The position numbers were made by a program, and so were the translations under genes. Shown one piece after another: positions 1 through 8,242 of a DNA stretch of 64,000 nucleotides (position 1 is the stretch's first letter; each line of letters begins with the position of its first letter). Below the pieces are notes generated by a model. It was not told where the DNA came from. It saw nothing but the letters and a program-made list of their open reading frames with translations, and did not search any database. The stretch is from Gammaproteobacteria bacterium. GTDB taxonomy: Bacteria > Pseudomonadota > Gammaproteobacteria > Steroidobacterales > Steroidobacteraceae. The DNA lies in NCBI GenBank assembly GCA_028293725.1, contig JAQGOE010000234.1:1-64000 (forward strand), given 5' to 3'.

Positions 1-1202
1 CCCCTGCCGCCTATGGTGCTGTCTCACTCGCTCTAGGTCTCTCGACGCTCGCGATCAGCCTCGTGGCAACCCCCCTGACGCAGGCCGCGATTCATTACTA
101 TCCCGCCCTGACACAGAGCGACTCCACGGCCGAGTTGCTCCGCTCATTGCGGCGCTCCTTTGGGCGCGCGATCCCATGGACAGTCGCGGGCGCCGTGTTG
201 GCTGCAATCGCCTATATGCGCTGGGGCGGTGGCTCACCTGTTTTGGTGATCATCCTCGTTCTCTTGCTGGCCTCCGACTGTTGGCGCTCCGCGAACCTGA
301 GTCTGCTCAATGCCGCGCGCCGTCATCGTCCCTACGCGCTCTGGGTTGCTGGCGACGCGGCTCTGCGCCCGCTGGCTGCAGTGCTCGGAGTACTGTTACT
401 GGGGAGCGCGCCTGAGGTCGTACTCGGCGCCTATGTCGTCGTCTCGATGACTCTCGTGCTCGTCTTCTCGCATCGAAGCGGAAAGACCGCTCTTGCCACT
501 GCAAGGCCTTACTCTCGGGAGGAGTCTGTTGCCCTGGATAAACGGCTGTGGGATTACGCGATACCGCTCATTCCGCTGGGTGTGATCGGGTGGATCAGTA
601 ACCTCGGCGACCGCTACGTCATCGGCGGACTTCTAAGCGTGGCCGACGCTGGTGTCTACGCGGCGATTTACGGCCTGTCGAGCTCACCCTTTCTGATGGT
701 GGGTGGAACGGTCGAACTCGCGTTGCGCCCCATACATCAGGCGGCCGTGGCGCGTGGTGATCAGGGACACTCGCGGAAAATGTATCGGATCTGGCTGATC
801 TCGGTAGCGGCGGTGTGTGGAGTCGGCGTACTCGCGTTGGCTTTCGGGCATCGACTCGTCGCGAGCCTGTTCGTCGGAGCGGCCTATCGTCATGCCTCGG
901 ATCTCATGCCGTGGATAGGCCTGGGCTACGCCATCCGTTCCGTGTCGGCTGTGTTCGAGCGGATGTGCTATGCGTATGGGCAGACTCGCCGTGTGCTGAT
1001 GATCCAGTCCTGCTCCGTAGCTGCCACGCTCGTCGCGACTCCCCTGGGTGTGATCACTTTGGGTCTGAAGGGTGCTGCTATAGCGGTGCCGGTCTATTTT
1101 TCGGTGCAACTGGCGGCGGCGGTCGTGCTCGCGCGGCTGACGATCAAACAATCGACAGCTACAGACTGGAGTCCCGTACCCGGACGCGCGGTGCCGTCGT
1201 AA
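1..1202 (+). CDS. Wzx-type polysaccharide flippase, 5' end outside window
   Basis: Membrane protein expected to flip undecaprenyl-linked sugar units across the inner membrane. The frame is open from base 3, and the residues before the GTG at 63 are hydrophobic and continuous with the rest, so that GTG is internal and the gene starts left of the window. About 400 residues are visible, made of regularly spaced hydrophobic helices broken by short basic loops, with no soluble catalytic domain. This fits the C-terminal three quarters of the MATE/MurJ/Wzx superfamily. The 3' end overlaps the convergent FkbM gene by 44 bases. Family assignment rests on topology plus the neighbouring polymerase and glycosyltransferases; substrate unknown. 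Confidence 0.75.
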   Translation, partial: PAAYGAVSLALGLSTLAISLVATPLTQAAIHYYPALTQSDSTAELLRSLRRSFGRAIPWTVAGAVLAAIAYMRWGGGSPVLVIILVLLLASDCWRSANLSLLNAARRHRPYALWVAGDAALRPLAAVLGVLLLGSAPEVVLGAYVVVSMTLVLVFSHRSGKTALATARPYSREESVALDKRLWDYAIPLIPLGVIGWISNLGDRYVIGGLLSVADAGVYAAIYGLSSSPFLMVGGTVELALRPIHQAAVARGDQGHSRKMYRIWLISVAAVCGVGVLALAFGHRLVASLFVGAAYRHASDLMPWIGLGYAIRSVSAVFERMCYAYGQTRRVLMIQSCSVAATLVATPLGVITLGLKGAAIAVPVYFSVQLAAAVVLARLTIKQSTATDWSPVPGRAVPS

Positions 1203-2043
1203 GCCGGGCGACGACCTCGCTCCATTGGCGTATGTACAGGATATTTCCATCACGTTTGCCGTTCAGTTGCCGCTTGCTCAATGAGCGCGTGGTGGGGCTG
1301 TACGTCGCTGCGGCGAATCCTAACGACAACATGCGCTCGTGGAGCGCATCTTCGTTGAAGTCGTAGCGTCTGCCGCTGCCATTGAGCTCCATGAGCACGG
1401 CCAGTAAAGTCGGCTTGCGCAAAGTCTGCTGCGCTCCATCTATGACCCGGGTCTCGAATCCCTCGACGTCAATCTTGATCAGGGTGGGCCTGGTCGCGCC
1501 CAACATCGTATCGAGTGTCGTCACCGGGACGTCGAGTACGTGTTGGGAAGTCTCGCCTTGCGCCACTGCGTGATTGAGAGCATCGAGATCGGCGGTGAAT
1601 GCCGCTGTACCCTCGGCGTCCCCGGCAGCTACATTGCGGCAATCGACACGCGACATCAGATTATTCAATCGAACATTGTCGAGCAGGCTGCCGAAAGTGC
1701 GTGGCACGGGCTCCAGCGCGATGCAATTGGCTCCTGACACGCCGGAGGCGAGGATAGTGTAGGACCCTACGTTGGCTCCAACGTCCACGAACACGTCTCC
1801 GGGTCGCAAAGCGTGCATTACGAACGCCATGTCCTCGAACTCTTGTAGTCCGTAGTAGACGTTCCCGGACGCTCCTGCCATCCCACGCCGCACGAGCAGT
1901 CGCGTTGCGCCCACGAACGGCATGGCCACGGGCGCGCCCACCAGGCGCGTGCCAATTTGCCAGGCCAGAAACCTTCGCAGCGCGGCGACTGGGTGCCGCC
2001 TGTTCAGGGGATGGCGGGCGATATCGGACAGGATGCGAATCAT
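1159..2043 (-). CDS. FkbM-family SAM-dependent methyltransferase
   Basis: Predicted O-methyltransferase, probably methylating a sugar of the surface polysaccharide. The SAM-binding loop DVGANVGSY lies at about residues 87-95, and IKIDVEGFE, typical of FkbM proteins, follows near residue 190. Length 294 aa is normal for the family. The ATG at 2043 is preferred because TAGAGG precedes it; the frame also opens nine codons earlier at a TTG (2070) with no ribosome site. It lies 52 bases downstream of another methyltransferase on the same strand, probably co-transcribed. Its 3' end runs 44 bases into the flippase gene on the other strand. Substrate not deducible. Confidence 0.85.
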   Translation of the reverse strand: MIRILSDIARHPLNRRHPVAALRRFLAWQIGTRLVGAPVAMPFVGATRLLVRRGMAGASGNVYYGLQEFEDMAFVMHALRPGDVFVDVGANVGSYTILASGVSGANCIALEPVPRTFGSLLDNVRLNNLMSRVDCRNVAAGDAEGTAAFTADLDALNHAVAQGETSQHVLDVPVTTLDTMLGATRPTLIKIDVEGFETRVIDGAQQTLRKPTLLAVLMELNGSGRRYDFNEDALHERMLSLGFAAATYSPTTRSLSKRQLNGKRDGNILYIRQWSEVVARLTTAPRVRVRDSSL

Positions 2044-2095
2044 GCGGCCTCTACCGAAAACCCGTAACAATGCTGGCGCCAGGATCGGCGGGGCC

Positions 2096-2728
2096 TCAGG
2101 CGGTGCATTGGATTCCCACTGCTTCCACCCATTTCGACTCCTCCTCGACGGCGGCGAACATAGGCTCCGCGGAATCGCCCATTCGCGCGGGCCGGATACC
2201 CTTGAATCCCGCGGTCGCCAATTCGCGGCTCAATGACGGGTAGTCCCACATCCATAGGTGATGGCTGTTGCCCAGCCAGCTCCTGAGGAAGCCGCCGACG
2301 CCCCTGGGCCGCTCCGTCACGCCAAGTAATGTTTCGGTCATGAAACGTGATGCGGCGGTGTCGCTGGGGTCCTCGACGTAACGTTGAGCGGCCGTTCGCA
2401 GGTCGGGAACCACCAGGCGGAAGACGCCACCGGCGGCCAGTACCGCTCTGGTGTTGGCCAGGGCTACCCGAAAGTCGCTCAAGGACAGATGCTCGAGCAC
2501 GTGAGAGCAATACACCGCGCGGCAGCTACCCGCCTCGACGGGCAGTCCCTTTACGATATCGCCATACCGGACGTTCGCTGGGAAAACCGGACCACCGGGC
2601 ACACGCAGGAATCCGGCCAACGGCAGTCTCTGCACACGCAGGGTCGGGCTCGCATCGAAGTTCAGCCATCCCTGTGGCGCCGAGAGTCCACACCCATATT
2701 GCACATAAGTTGTCGCTGTCATTCCCAT
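2096..2728 (-). CDS. Class I SAM-dependent methyltransferase (Methyltransf_11-like)
   Basis: Small cytoplasmic methyltransferase of 210 aa. The N-terminus carries QYGCG, a short version of motif I, and a central YCSHVLEHLS matches the post-II segment of Methyltransf_11 enzymes, followed by RLVVPDLR. This form is common in LPS and exopolysaccharide clusters, where such proteins may modify sugars or lipid carriers. Start is ATG at 2728, or a second ATG two codons on. It leads a two-gene minus-strand unit with the FkbM gene and is divergent from the Wzy-like gene. Confidence 0.75.
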   Translation of the reverse strand: MGMTATTYVQYGCGLSAPQGWLNFDASPTLRVQRLPLAGFLRVPGGPVFPANVRYGDIVKGLPVEAGSCRAVYCSHVLEHLSLSDFRVALANTRAVLAAGGVFRLVVPDLRTAAQRYVEDPSDTAASRFMTETLLGVTERPRGVGGFLRSWLGNSHHLWMWDYPSLSRELATAGFKGIRPARMGDSAEPMFAAVEEESKWVEAVGIQCTA

Positions 2729-2832
2729 CGTTGAGTCCCGTCATCGAGCCCGATCGGCGAAATTCCCACAGGTGTAACAATGCTGCCCCATGATGACAGC
2801 CGGGTGACTTCCGCTTAACAGGCGCAAAATCG
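2729..2832. promoter_or_regulatory. Divergent intergenic region, methyltransferase / polymerase
   Basis: These 104 bases must hold the promoters for both the minus-strand methyltransferase pair and the plus-strand polymerase. I could not pick a convincing -35/-10 pair. An AGGCG about nine bases before the ATG at 2833 is a plausible ribosome site for the polymerase. Confidence 0.4.
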
Positions 2833-4383
2833 ATGGCAACGGTGAGTATCGACTGGGTTGCACGCCATCGTGCCGCGCTATACCCCGTTCTGAACCTGAG
2901 CGTGCTGCTCGCGGCCCTGGTCGGGTCGGTGGCGCACGATGCCGAGTTCGGACTCGTCGTCTATGTGAGCGTATTGTTCGCGATCTGCTCGACGCCCGTT
3001 CTCCTGCTGCGCAGTTTCAACGATCGGTATGCGCTGCTCGGGATCTTCATGGCGCTCTACTTTCTAACGTTCGGCGCCCTCGATCTGCAGCACTTGCTGT
3101 TCGGTGTCGACGTACCGCTCGCGAGGACGAGTTTCCTCAGCTCCGCCGAGGTGGCGGTTCTCGTCGGGGGCGCCCTCATACTCGGCGGATACCTGGCTGG
3201 CGTGGAGCTCGGGCGCGGTGGCGCCGTCGATCGCAACACTGCGCGCCCTCCCGCGGAATGGTCCGCGCAGACGATGCTGGTCCTCGGTCTGATGGTGTGG
3301 GTCGCGGGGACGGCCGCCATCCTCTACTTCCAGCTCTTCGCGGCTCCCGAGAAGACCGTACGCTCGACGAACAATGCCTTTGCCAACATGGGCCCGGTGC
3401 TGACGTTCATCGTGATGCTGGGCAGCATGATGCAGCCGCTCGGCGTTCTCATTCTCGCCTATGCTTATGCGAAGTATCGGGGTGCGTTCTGGCTCATCCT
3501 GATCCTGACCGTCGTGAGCATCGACGTGGGTGTTGGCTTTATCATCGATGTGAAGCGCACCGCCCTCATGGGCGGGGCCCTGGTCATCCTGACGCGGACT
3601 CTCGTCGACAATCGGCTGCCCAAGGCCTGGGCCGCCTGTAGCGTGGTCTTCATCGTCCTGGCCTTCCCCGTATTCCAGGCGTACCGCTCCGAAATAACGG
3701 GTAACCGCGGCCTGGATCGCCTGCAGGCGTTCCAGGAGATCGGCAAGGTCCTGGAGATTACGCTCGCCTCCCGCGACAAGGTCGAGCAGGGCGCGCCGGG
3801 CGGCGAGCGCGCCCAGACCTTTCTCGAGCGCTCGTCGGTGAAGGATGTTCTGGAGACTCTTTTCGCCCACGTGGATAGTGGCGACGTTCCGCTGCTGCAC
3901 GGACGCAGCCTGGTCGCGATCCCGATGGCGTTCGTGCCGCGGCTGCTGGCGCCGGAAAAGGCCGATGTCTCCGTCGGCTCTCTCTATCCGAAGCTCATTC
4001 TGAAAAGCGACAGCGAGGTCTTCATCTCCATATCGCACCTCGGTGAGTTGTATTGGAATTTCGGCTGGCTGGGAATTCTGCTCGGCATGCCGGTGGGCGG
4101 CTTCCTGATGGGCTTTACGGGCGCGAAATTCAGCCTCGAGCGGGGCAAGTCGCTGACGCGGATTCTGGTGTTGCTCATCACGGCGCAGAGCCTGTGCATC
4201 GGGTTCGAAGGGACGATTCCCATCGCCTACATCCTGTGGCTGCGATCCATGGCCGCCATCGGCCTGCTGCACGTGATGTTCGCTCGCCGCGGGGACGCGC
4301 CGGCCCTGCCGTCAGCCCCAGTGAACGAGGACACGCCGCCGGTCGCCCTGGCGTTGCCCCGTTTCCCTAACTTAATGCGCTGA
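2833..4383 (+). CDS. Wzy-like polysaccharide polymerase
   Basis: Polytopic inner-membrane protein of 516 aa, expected to polymerise lipid-linked repeat units on the periplasmic face. Hydrophobic helices run from about residue 15 to 460, interrupted by a long hydrophilic stretch near residues 300-370 that includes EKADVSVGSLYPK; a large loop in the second half is usual for O-antigen polymerases. The family has little conserved sequence, so the call rests on topology, length and position between a flippase and glycosyltransferases. Its last 12 bases overlap the end of the convergent beta-helix gene. Confidence 0.7.
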   Translation: MATVSIDWVARHRAALYPVLNLSVLLAALVGSVAHDAEFGLVVYVSVLFAICSTPVLLLRSFNDRYALLGIFMALYFLTFGALDLQHLLFGVDVPLARTSFLSSAEVAVLVGGALILGGYLAGVELGRGGAVDRNTARPPAEWSAQTMLVLGLMVWVAGTAAILYFQLFAAPEKTVRSTNNAFANMGPVLTFIVMLGSMMQPLGVLILAYAYAKYRGAFWLILILTVVSIDVGVGFIIDVKRTALMGGALVILTRTLVDNRLPKAWAACSVVFIVLAFPVFQAYRSEITGNRGLDRLQAFQEIGKVLEITLASRDKVEQGAPGGERAQTFLERSSVKDVLETLFAHVDSGDVPLLHGRSLVAIPMAFVPRLLAPEKADVSVGSLYPKLILKSDSEVFISISHLGELYWNFGWLGILLGMPVGGFLMGFTGAKFSLERGKSLTRILVLLITAQSLCIGFEGTIPIAYILWLRSMAAIGLLHVMFARRGDAPALPSAPVNEDTPPVALALPRFPNLMR

Positions 4384-6963
4384 CGCCGCGCACTCACAGC
4401 TCCCTTCGCTCGTGGAAGTGCAAAGGCGCAGAGTGTTCTTGCCTCCGTCGACGAGTGGCGTGGCGACGCGCTCGCAGCGGTTCGCGTAAAGCACCGTGTT
4501 GCGGATGTTGTCTATACCATCCAACCGGACACCCGCGCGATACTTCTGATCGTAGCGGCACGCGCGTGGCAGCGGTCCGTCGATGTCTTCGAGCGAGTTG
4601 TGTTGTATCACAACGCTCTGCAGCAGCTGCCAGTGTCCTGGCGGCGGTCCGAGGTACCACGTCGCGGTGAGATCGATCGCTCCGCCATACAAACCGTCGG
4701 CATGGATGATCCGGTTGTGCGCGATGGAGATTCCGATTCCCACCAGCGGTGGCGGCGACTCCGGTGCCGGCGCTACACCCAACGCGCCACTGATGCCGGA
4801 ATGGCTGCAAGCGGAAGCCCAGTCATACTCGCCATCGATGAGGTTGTCGCGGATCTCCAGGCCCACCTGGAAGGCGGCGCCGTTACCGCAATCGCGGCAG
4901 TTCGGCGCCTTGGAGGGCACGCCGTAGCCGGCGTTGAAGAGCAGGCCGCTGGTCCCGTACTGCCGGTTGGCGGCCATCAGCGAGTCCGCGGTGGGAGTCC
5001 AGAAGGCGATGATGCCGCCGGCGGGATCGTTCAGGTTCGACTTCTGGCAGGGCGGGTTGCGTTGATCGACCTGGTTCGCTACCGCGTAGGCCTGCCAGTA
5101 ATCGCGTCCGACGACGACCCGGCTGCCGCGGCCGGGCAGCACATCCCATGCCGGCGCGACAGTGAATGTAACCGTGCCGGTCGCCGCATCTTCAACATAA
5201 CTTTGTATCTTTCGAACCTGCCCCGCTCCCGGACCCTCCATGATTTGCACCCAGTGGCCACGATAAAAACTCGCGCGCTCGATGGGGTGTTTGCCCTGCT
5301 CCTCCAAAAGTGTGCCGTGTACGGTGACCGTGACGTCGCCGGCGCGGGTGACTGGCTGCGCGCCGATGAAGCCGAACGTATCGCCGTTACCGTCGAAACT
5401 CAGGGCCTCACCGTCGCCGGCCTTGTCGCCCGAGCAGCTGATGCGGTTTGCGGAGACCAGCAACTGCTCCTGGTTGCCGTTGAGATTCCAGAAGAACGCC
5501 GCACGCCAGCCCTTCGGATCGTCCGGGTTCTGCAGTCCATCGGTGGCGGCACCGTCCGCGATGTTGTTACTGAAGTCCAGCCGCTGCGAAGCGCCGAGCT
5601 CGCTCGCGATCACGCCCTGGTGCCCCGCGATGTCGATGAAGCTGCCCGGAATGAACGTATTCCAACGAACGATCGAGTCGTCGATGCGGTAGGCCACCTC
5701 GGTGCCGAAGTGATTTCCCGGCAGCTGCAGGTCGCGATCGTAGGCGGCGAACCGATTGTGCGTCACCATGAGCCGCAGCAGCGGCCGCCCGCTGTCCTCG
5801 ATGGCGCGGCCGACGCGTTGAAAATCGTTGTTGGAAATGATGATGTCGGTAACGGCATCGGTCGAAGCGTGCGCCTCGCCAAGCTGGATGATTGGCCGGC
5901 TCTCGGCAGGAGAAGTGAAGGTGTCCGCATCCGTGAACGTAATGTTGGTGATCGAGTTATCGCCCGTAACCGTAAAGAGCGCTCTGGGCTGGGCGGCGCG
6001 GGTGTCATGGCGGACGATTTTCCCGGCTCGATCCTGCGACCCCTGCAGGTGGACATGGGGTGGCAGGATAAAACCGTTGGCCGCGGAAAGATCCCACGCC
6101 CCCGGCGGAATGACGATGTTGCCGCCGCCTTGCGCCTGGGCGGCGGCGATTGCCTTGGCAAAACAGAGGTTGTCGGCTATGCCGTCTCCCGGGCGGCAGT
6201 TGCCGAAGCGCGGGTCGTCGACCGGGAAACTCGCTAATTCGGGCGGGTCGGGCTTCACTACCAACTTCTGGGACTTCACCTCGACCCAGCTGCGGCCGTC
6301 ACGGCTCACGCTCACCGTGTAGCTGCCTACCGTCAGGCGCGCCGGCAAAGCGGCCTCGGCCACATAGTCCTCCAGATGCGGTGAGTCGTCACCGACACTG
6401 TTGGAAGTCAGGACATGGGTGGTTGGGCCCTTGAGTCTTATCTGAACCCGTTGCCCGGGTTCCGGGCGCAGGTTGCGCCCGACGACACGCACCTGCCGCC
6501 CCAACCGAGCGGGGTCGGCTGTCTCATTTACAGTACCCGGGGTGACCCACAGGGGGCGAGGGTCGTTGACTGTGATCGGCTCGCTCCATTCTCCTGCGGC
6601 GCTCACGACCCAGAGCCTGTAAATGCGCTGTGCCTGAATGACTTCCGGAAGCCGGGCACTCAGCGAGTAGGCCGGGTCCCCGACGGCGACAATCGGAGCG
6701 ACACCGGAAAGCGGGCCGGACGTGGCGGGTATCGCGGCGGGGTGGCGCTGTGTCGTGTCGCCCGATCCCATTGCTTCGTACACCACGTGATCGCTGATCG
6801 TAAAGCCGCTGCCACAGATCACCAGGATCTCGTCCGGTTCGGCATGCACAGGCGACTCATAGCCCTCGGTATGCAGCACGCGCGGCGCCATCGCGACCGC
6901 TGGGATCGCGCCCCATGGGATTGCCAGCAGTGTCATAAAGAGAGCGTAGGATTTCGCGGGCAT
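4372..6963 (-). CDS. Secreted right-handed beta-helix protein (pectate-lyase-3-like)
   Basis: 863-aa exported protein. A signal peptide occupies about residues 1-26, ending AVAMA. Residues 30-240 look like beta-sandwich modules, with GSGFTISDHVVY near the start. From about 260, FGNCRPGDGIADN and AQGGGNIVIPPGAWDL match the opening turn of pectate-lyase-3 parallel beta-helices, followed by many N-rich turns. It may bind, trim or epimerise a polysaccharide; no catalytic triad can be named. It is a paralogue of the 1189-aa protein at 27703-31272 and ends with the same CEC motif. The ATG is supported by GGAG seven bases upstream. That ATG shares two bases with the start of the divergent glycosyltransferase, so each ribosome site lies inside the other gene. 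The 3' end overlaps the polymerase by 12 bases. Confidence 0.8.
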   Translation of the reverse strand: MPAKSYALFMTLLAIPWGAIPAVAMAPRVLHTEGYESPVHAEPDEILVICGSGFTISDHVVYEAMGSGDTTQRHPAAIPATSGPLSGVAPIVAVGDPAYSLSARLPEVIQAQRIYRLWVVSAAGEWSEPITVNDPRPLWVTPGTVNETADPARLGRQVRVVGRNLRPEPGQRVQIRLKGPTTHVLTSNSVGDDSPHLEDYVAEAALPARLTVGSYTVSVSRDGRSWVEVKSQKLVVKPDPPELASFPVDDPRFGNCRPGDGIADNLCFAKAIAAAQAQGGGNIVIPPGAWDLSAANGFILPPHVHLQGSQDRAGKIVRHDTRAAQPRALFTVTGDNSITNITFTDADTFTSPAESRPIIQLGEAHASTDAVTDIIISNNDFQRVGRAIEDSGRPLLRLMVTHNRFAAYDRDLQLPGNHFGTEVAYRIDDSIVRWNTFIPGSFIDIAGHQGVIASELGASQRLDFSNNIADGAATDGLQNPDDPKGWRAAFFWNLNGNQEQLLVSANRISCSGDKAGDGEALSFDGNGDTFGFIGAQPVTRAGDVTVTVHGTLLEEQGKHPIERASFYRGHWVQIMEGPGAGQVRKIQSYVEDAATGTVTFTVAPAWDVLPGRGSRVVVGRDYWQAYAVANQVDQRNPPCQKSNLNDPAGGIIAFWTPTADSLMAANRQYGTSGLLFNAGYGVPSKAPNCRDCGNGAAFQVGLEIRDNLIDGEYDWASACSHSGISGALGVAPAPESPPPLVGIGISIAHNRIIHADGLYGGAIDLTATWYLGPPPGHWQLLQSVVIQHNSLEDIDGPLPRACRYDQKYRAGVRLDGIDNIRNTVLYANRCERVATPLVDGGKNTLRLCTSTSEGSCECAASAH

Positions 6964-8158
6964 GAAAACACTCCGGCTGGCAATCGTCTCGACGCACCCA
7001 ATCCAGTATTACGCACCTATATTTCAAGCGCTGGCTCGCTCCAAAGCCTTGTGCCCCCGGGTTTTTTACACCTGGTCACAGACTGCCGGGGCCGCCGTGT
7101 CCGACCCGGGCTTCGACCGGGCGATCACGTGGGACATCCCACTGCTCGAAGGCTACGAGTTCGAGTTCGTGCCCAACACCGCGCCCAGTCCCGGCACCGA
7201 TCACTTCCGTGGCTTGCGCAATCCCGGCCTGATCGGTGCCATCGAGGCGTGGGGTGCCGACGCGGTGCTCGTCTTTGCGTGGAATTCGCAATCCCATCTG
7301 CAGGTCATGCGTCACTTCAAAGGCCGGATTCCGGTCTTCTTCCGTGGCGACTCCACCCTTCTGGATCCGACGAGCCGGTGGCGTGCGGCGGCGCGCCGCG
7401 TCTTTCTGAGCTGGGTCTATCGGCATATCGATGTGGCGATCGCGGTCGGGTCGAACAATAAAGATTACTTCAGGTGGTGTGGAGTACCGGAGGAGCGGAT
7501 TGCCCTGGCACCGCATGCGATCGACACGAAGCGCTTCTCGGATCCGGACGGCACTCACGCGCAGCGCGCCGTTGAGTGGCGTCGTGAACTGCGAATTCCC
7601 ACGGGGGCCCGCACGATCGTCTTCGCGGGCAAGTTCCAGGAAAAAAAGGATCCGTTGCTGTTGCTGGAAGCCTTTTTCCGCTGTGGCGCGGCCGGTCACC
7701 TGGTGTTTGTCGGAAATGGCGCACTCGAGGGCGAGCTGGTCGCACGCGCTGGGGGTCGCGGCGACGTTCATTTTCTTCCGTTTCAAAACCAGCAGACGAT
7801 GCCTGCCGTCTATCGCCTGTGTGATGTATTCGCGCTGCCGTCCCGCGGGCCGGGCGAGACCTGGGGGCTTGCGCTCAACGAGGCGATGGCGGCGCGGCGT
7901 CCGGTGATTGCCGGCAGCAAAGTCGGTGGTGCGCGGGATTTAATTACGCCAGGTGTGAATGGCTGGACGTTCCAGTCCGGCGACCTGGAGCAGCTGACGG
8001 CCATTGTGGCAAACGCACTGACGGGGACCGAGGCTACCCTGAGCGCGATGGGCGCCGCGGCCGAAGCGGAAAGTGCGCACTGGTCGATTGACGCCGCCGC
8101 GAATGGCATCGCTCACGCAGTGATTACGTTACATGAGCGTCACACAGCGCGCCGATAA
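6962..8158 (+). CDS. GT4-family glycosyltransferase
   Basis: 398-aa GT-B retaining glycosyltransferase acting at the cytoplasmic membrane face. The N-terminus MKTLRLAIVSTHPIQYYAP is a typical first strand and donor loop. Near residue 220, IVFAGKFQEKKDP begins the C-terminal nucleotide-sugar domain, and GETWGLALNEAMAARRPV carries the E-x7-E motif of GT4 enzymes. The start is unambiguous by alignment with the family, although it overlaps the divergent beta-helix gene start by two bases. It is first of a plus-strand series with the two GT-C-like proteins and the GT9. Sugar specificity unknown. Confidence 0.9.
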   Translation: MKTLRLAIVSTHPIQYYAPIFQALARSKALCPRVFYTWSQTAGAAVSDPGFDRAITWDIPLLEGYEFEFVPNTAPSPGTDHFRGLRNPGLIGAIEAWGADAVLVFAWNSQSHLQVMRHFKGRIPVFFRGDSTLLDPTSRWRAAARRVFLSWVYRHIDVAIAVGSNNKDYFRWCGVPEERIALAPHAIDTKRFSDPDGTHAQRAVEWRRELRIPTGARTIVFAGKFQEKKDPLLLLEAFFRCGAAGHLVFVGNGALEGELVARAGGRGDVHFLPFQNQQTMPAVYRLCDVFALPSRGPGETWGLALNEAMAARRPVIAGSKVGGARDLITPGVNGWTFQSGDLEQLTAIVANALTGTEATLSAMGAAAEAESAHWSIDAAANGIAHAVITLHERHTARR

Positions 8159-8242
8159 TGGACCTTAGCCCTGCCACGAGCGACGGATTGTACGCGTTGG
8201 GGTTTTTGCATTCATGGCACCCCAATTGGCCTGCGAGCAATC

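Noticed and set aside
2064..2785. 12-base identical sequence GTAACAATGCTG at 2064-2075 and 2774-2785
   Set aside because: A shared 12-mer is expected many times by chance in 64 kb, and the first copy lies in a coding start region.
4600..6237. 545-codon open frame opposite the 863-aa beta-helix gene
   Set aside because: Antisense frame without motifs, explained by the GC bias of the real gene. The antisense frames over the second beta-helix gene (28000-31110) are the same effect.
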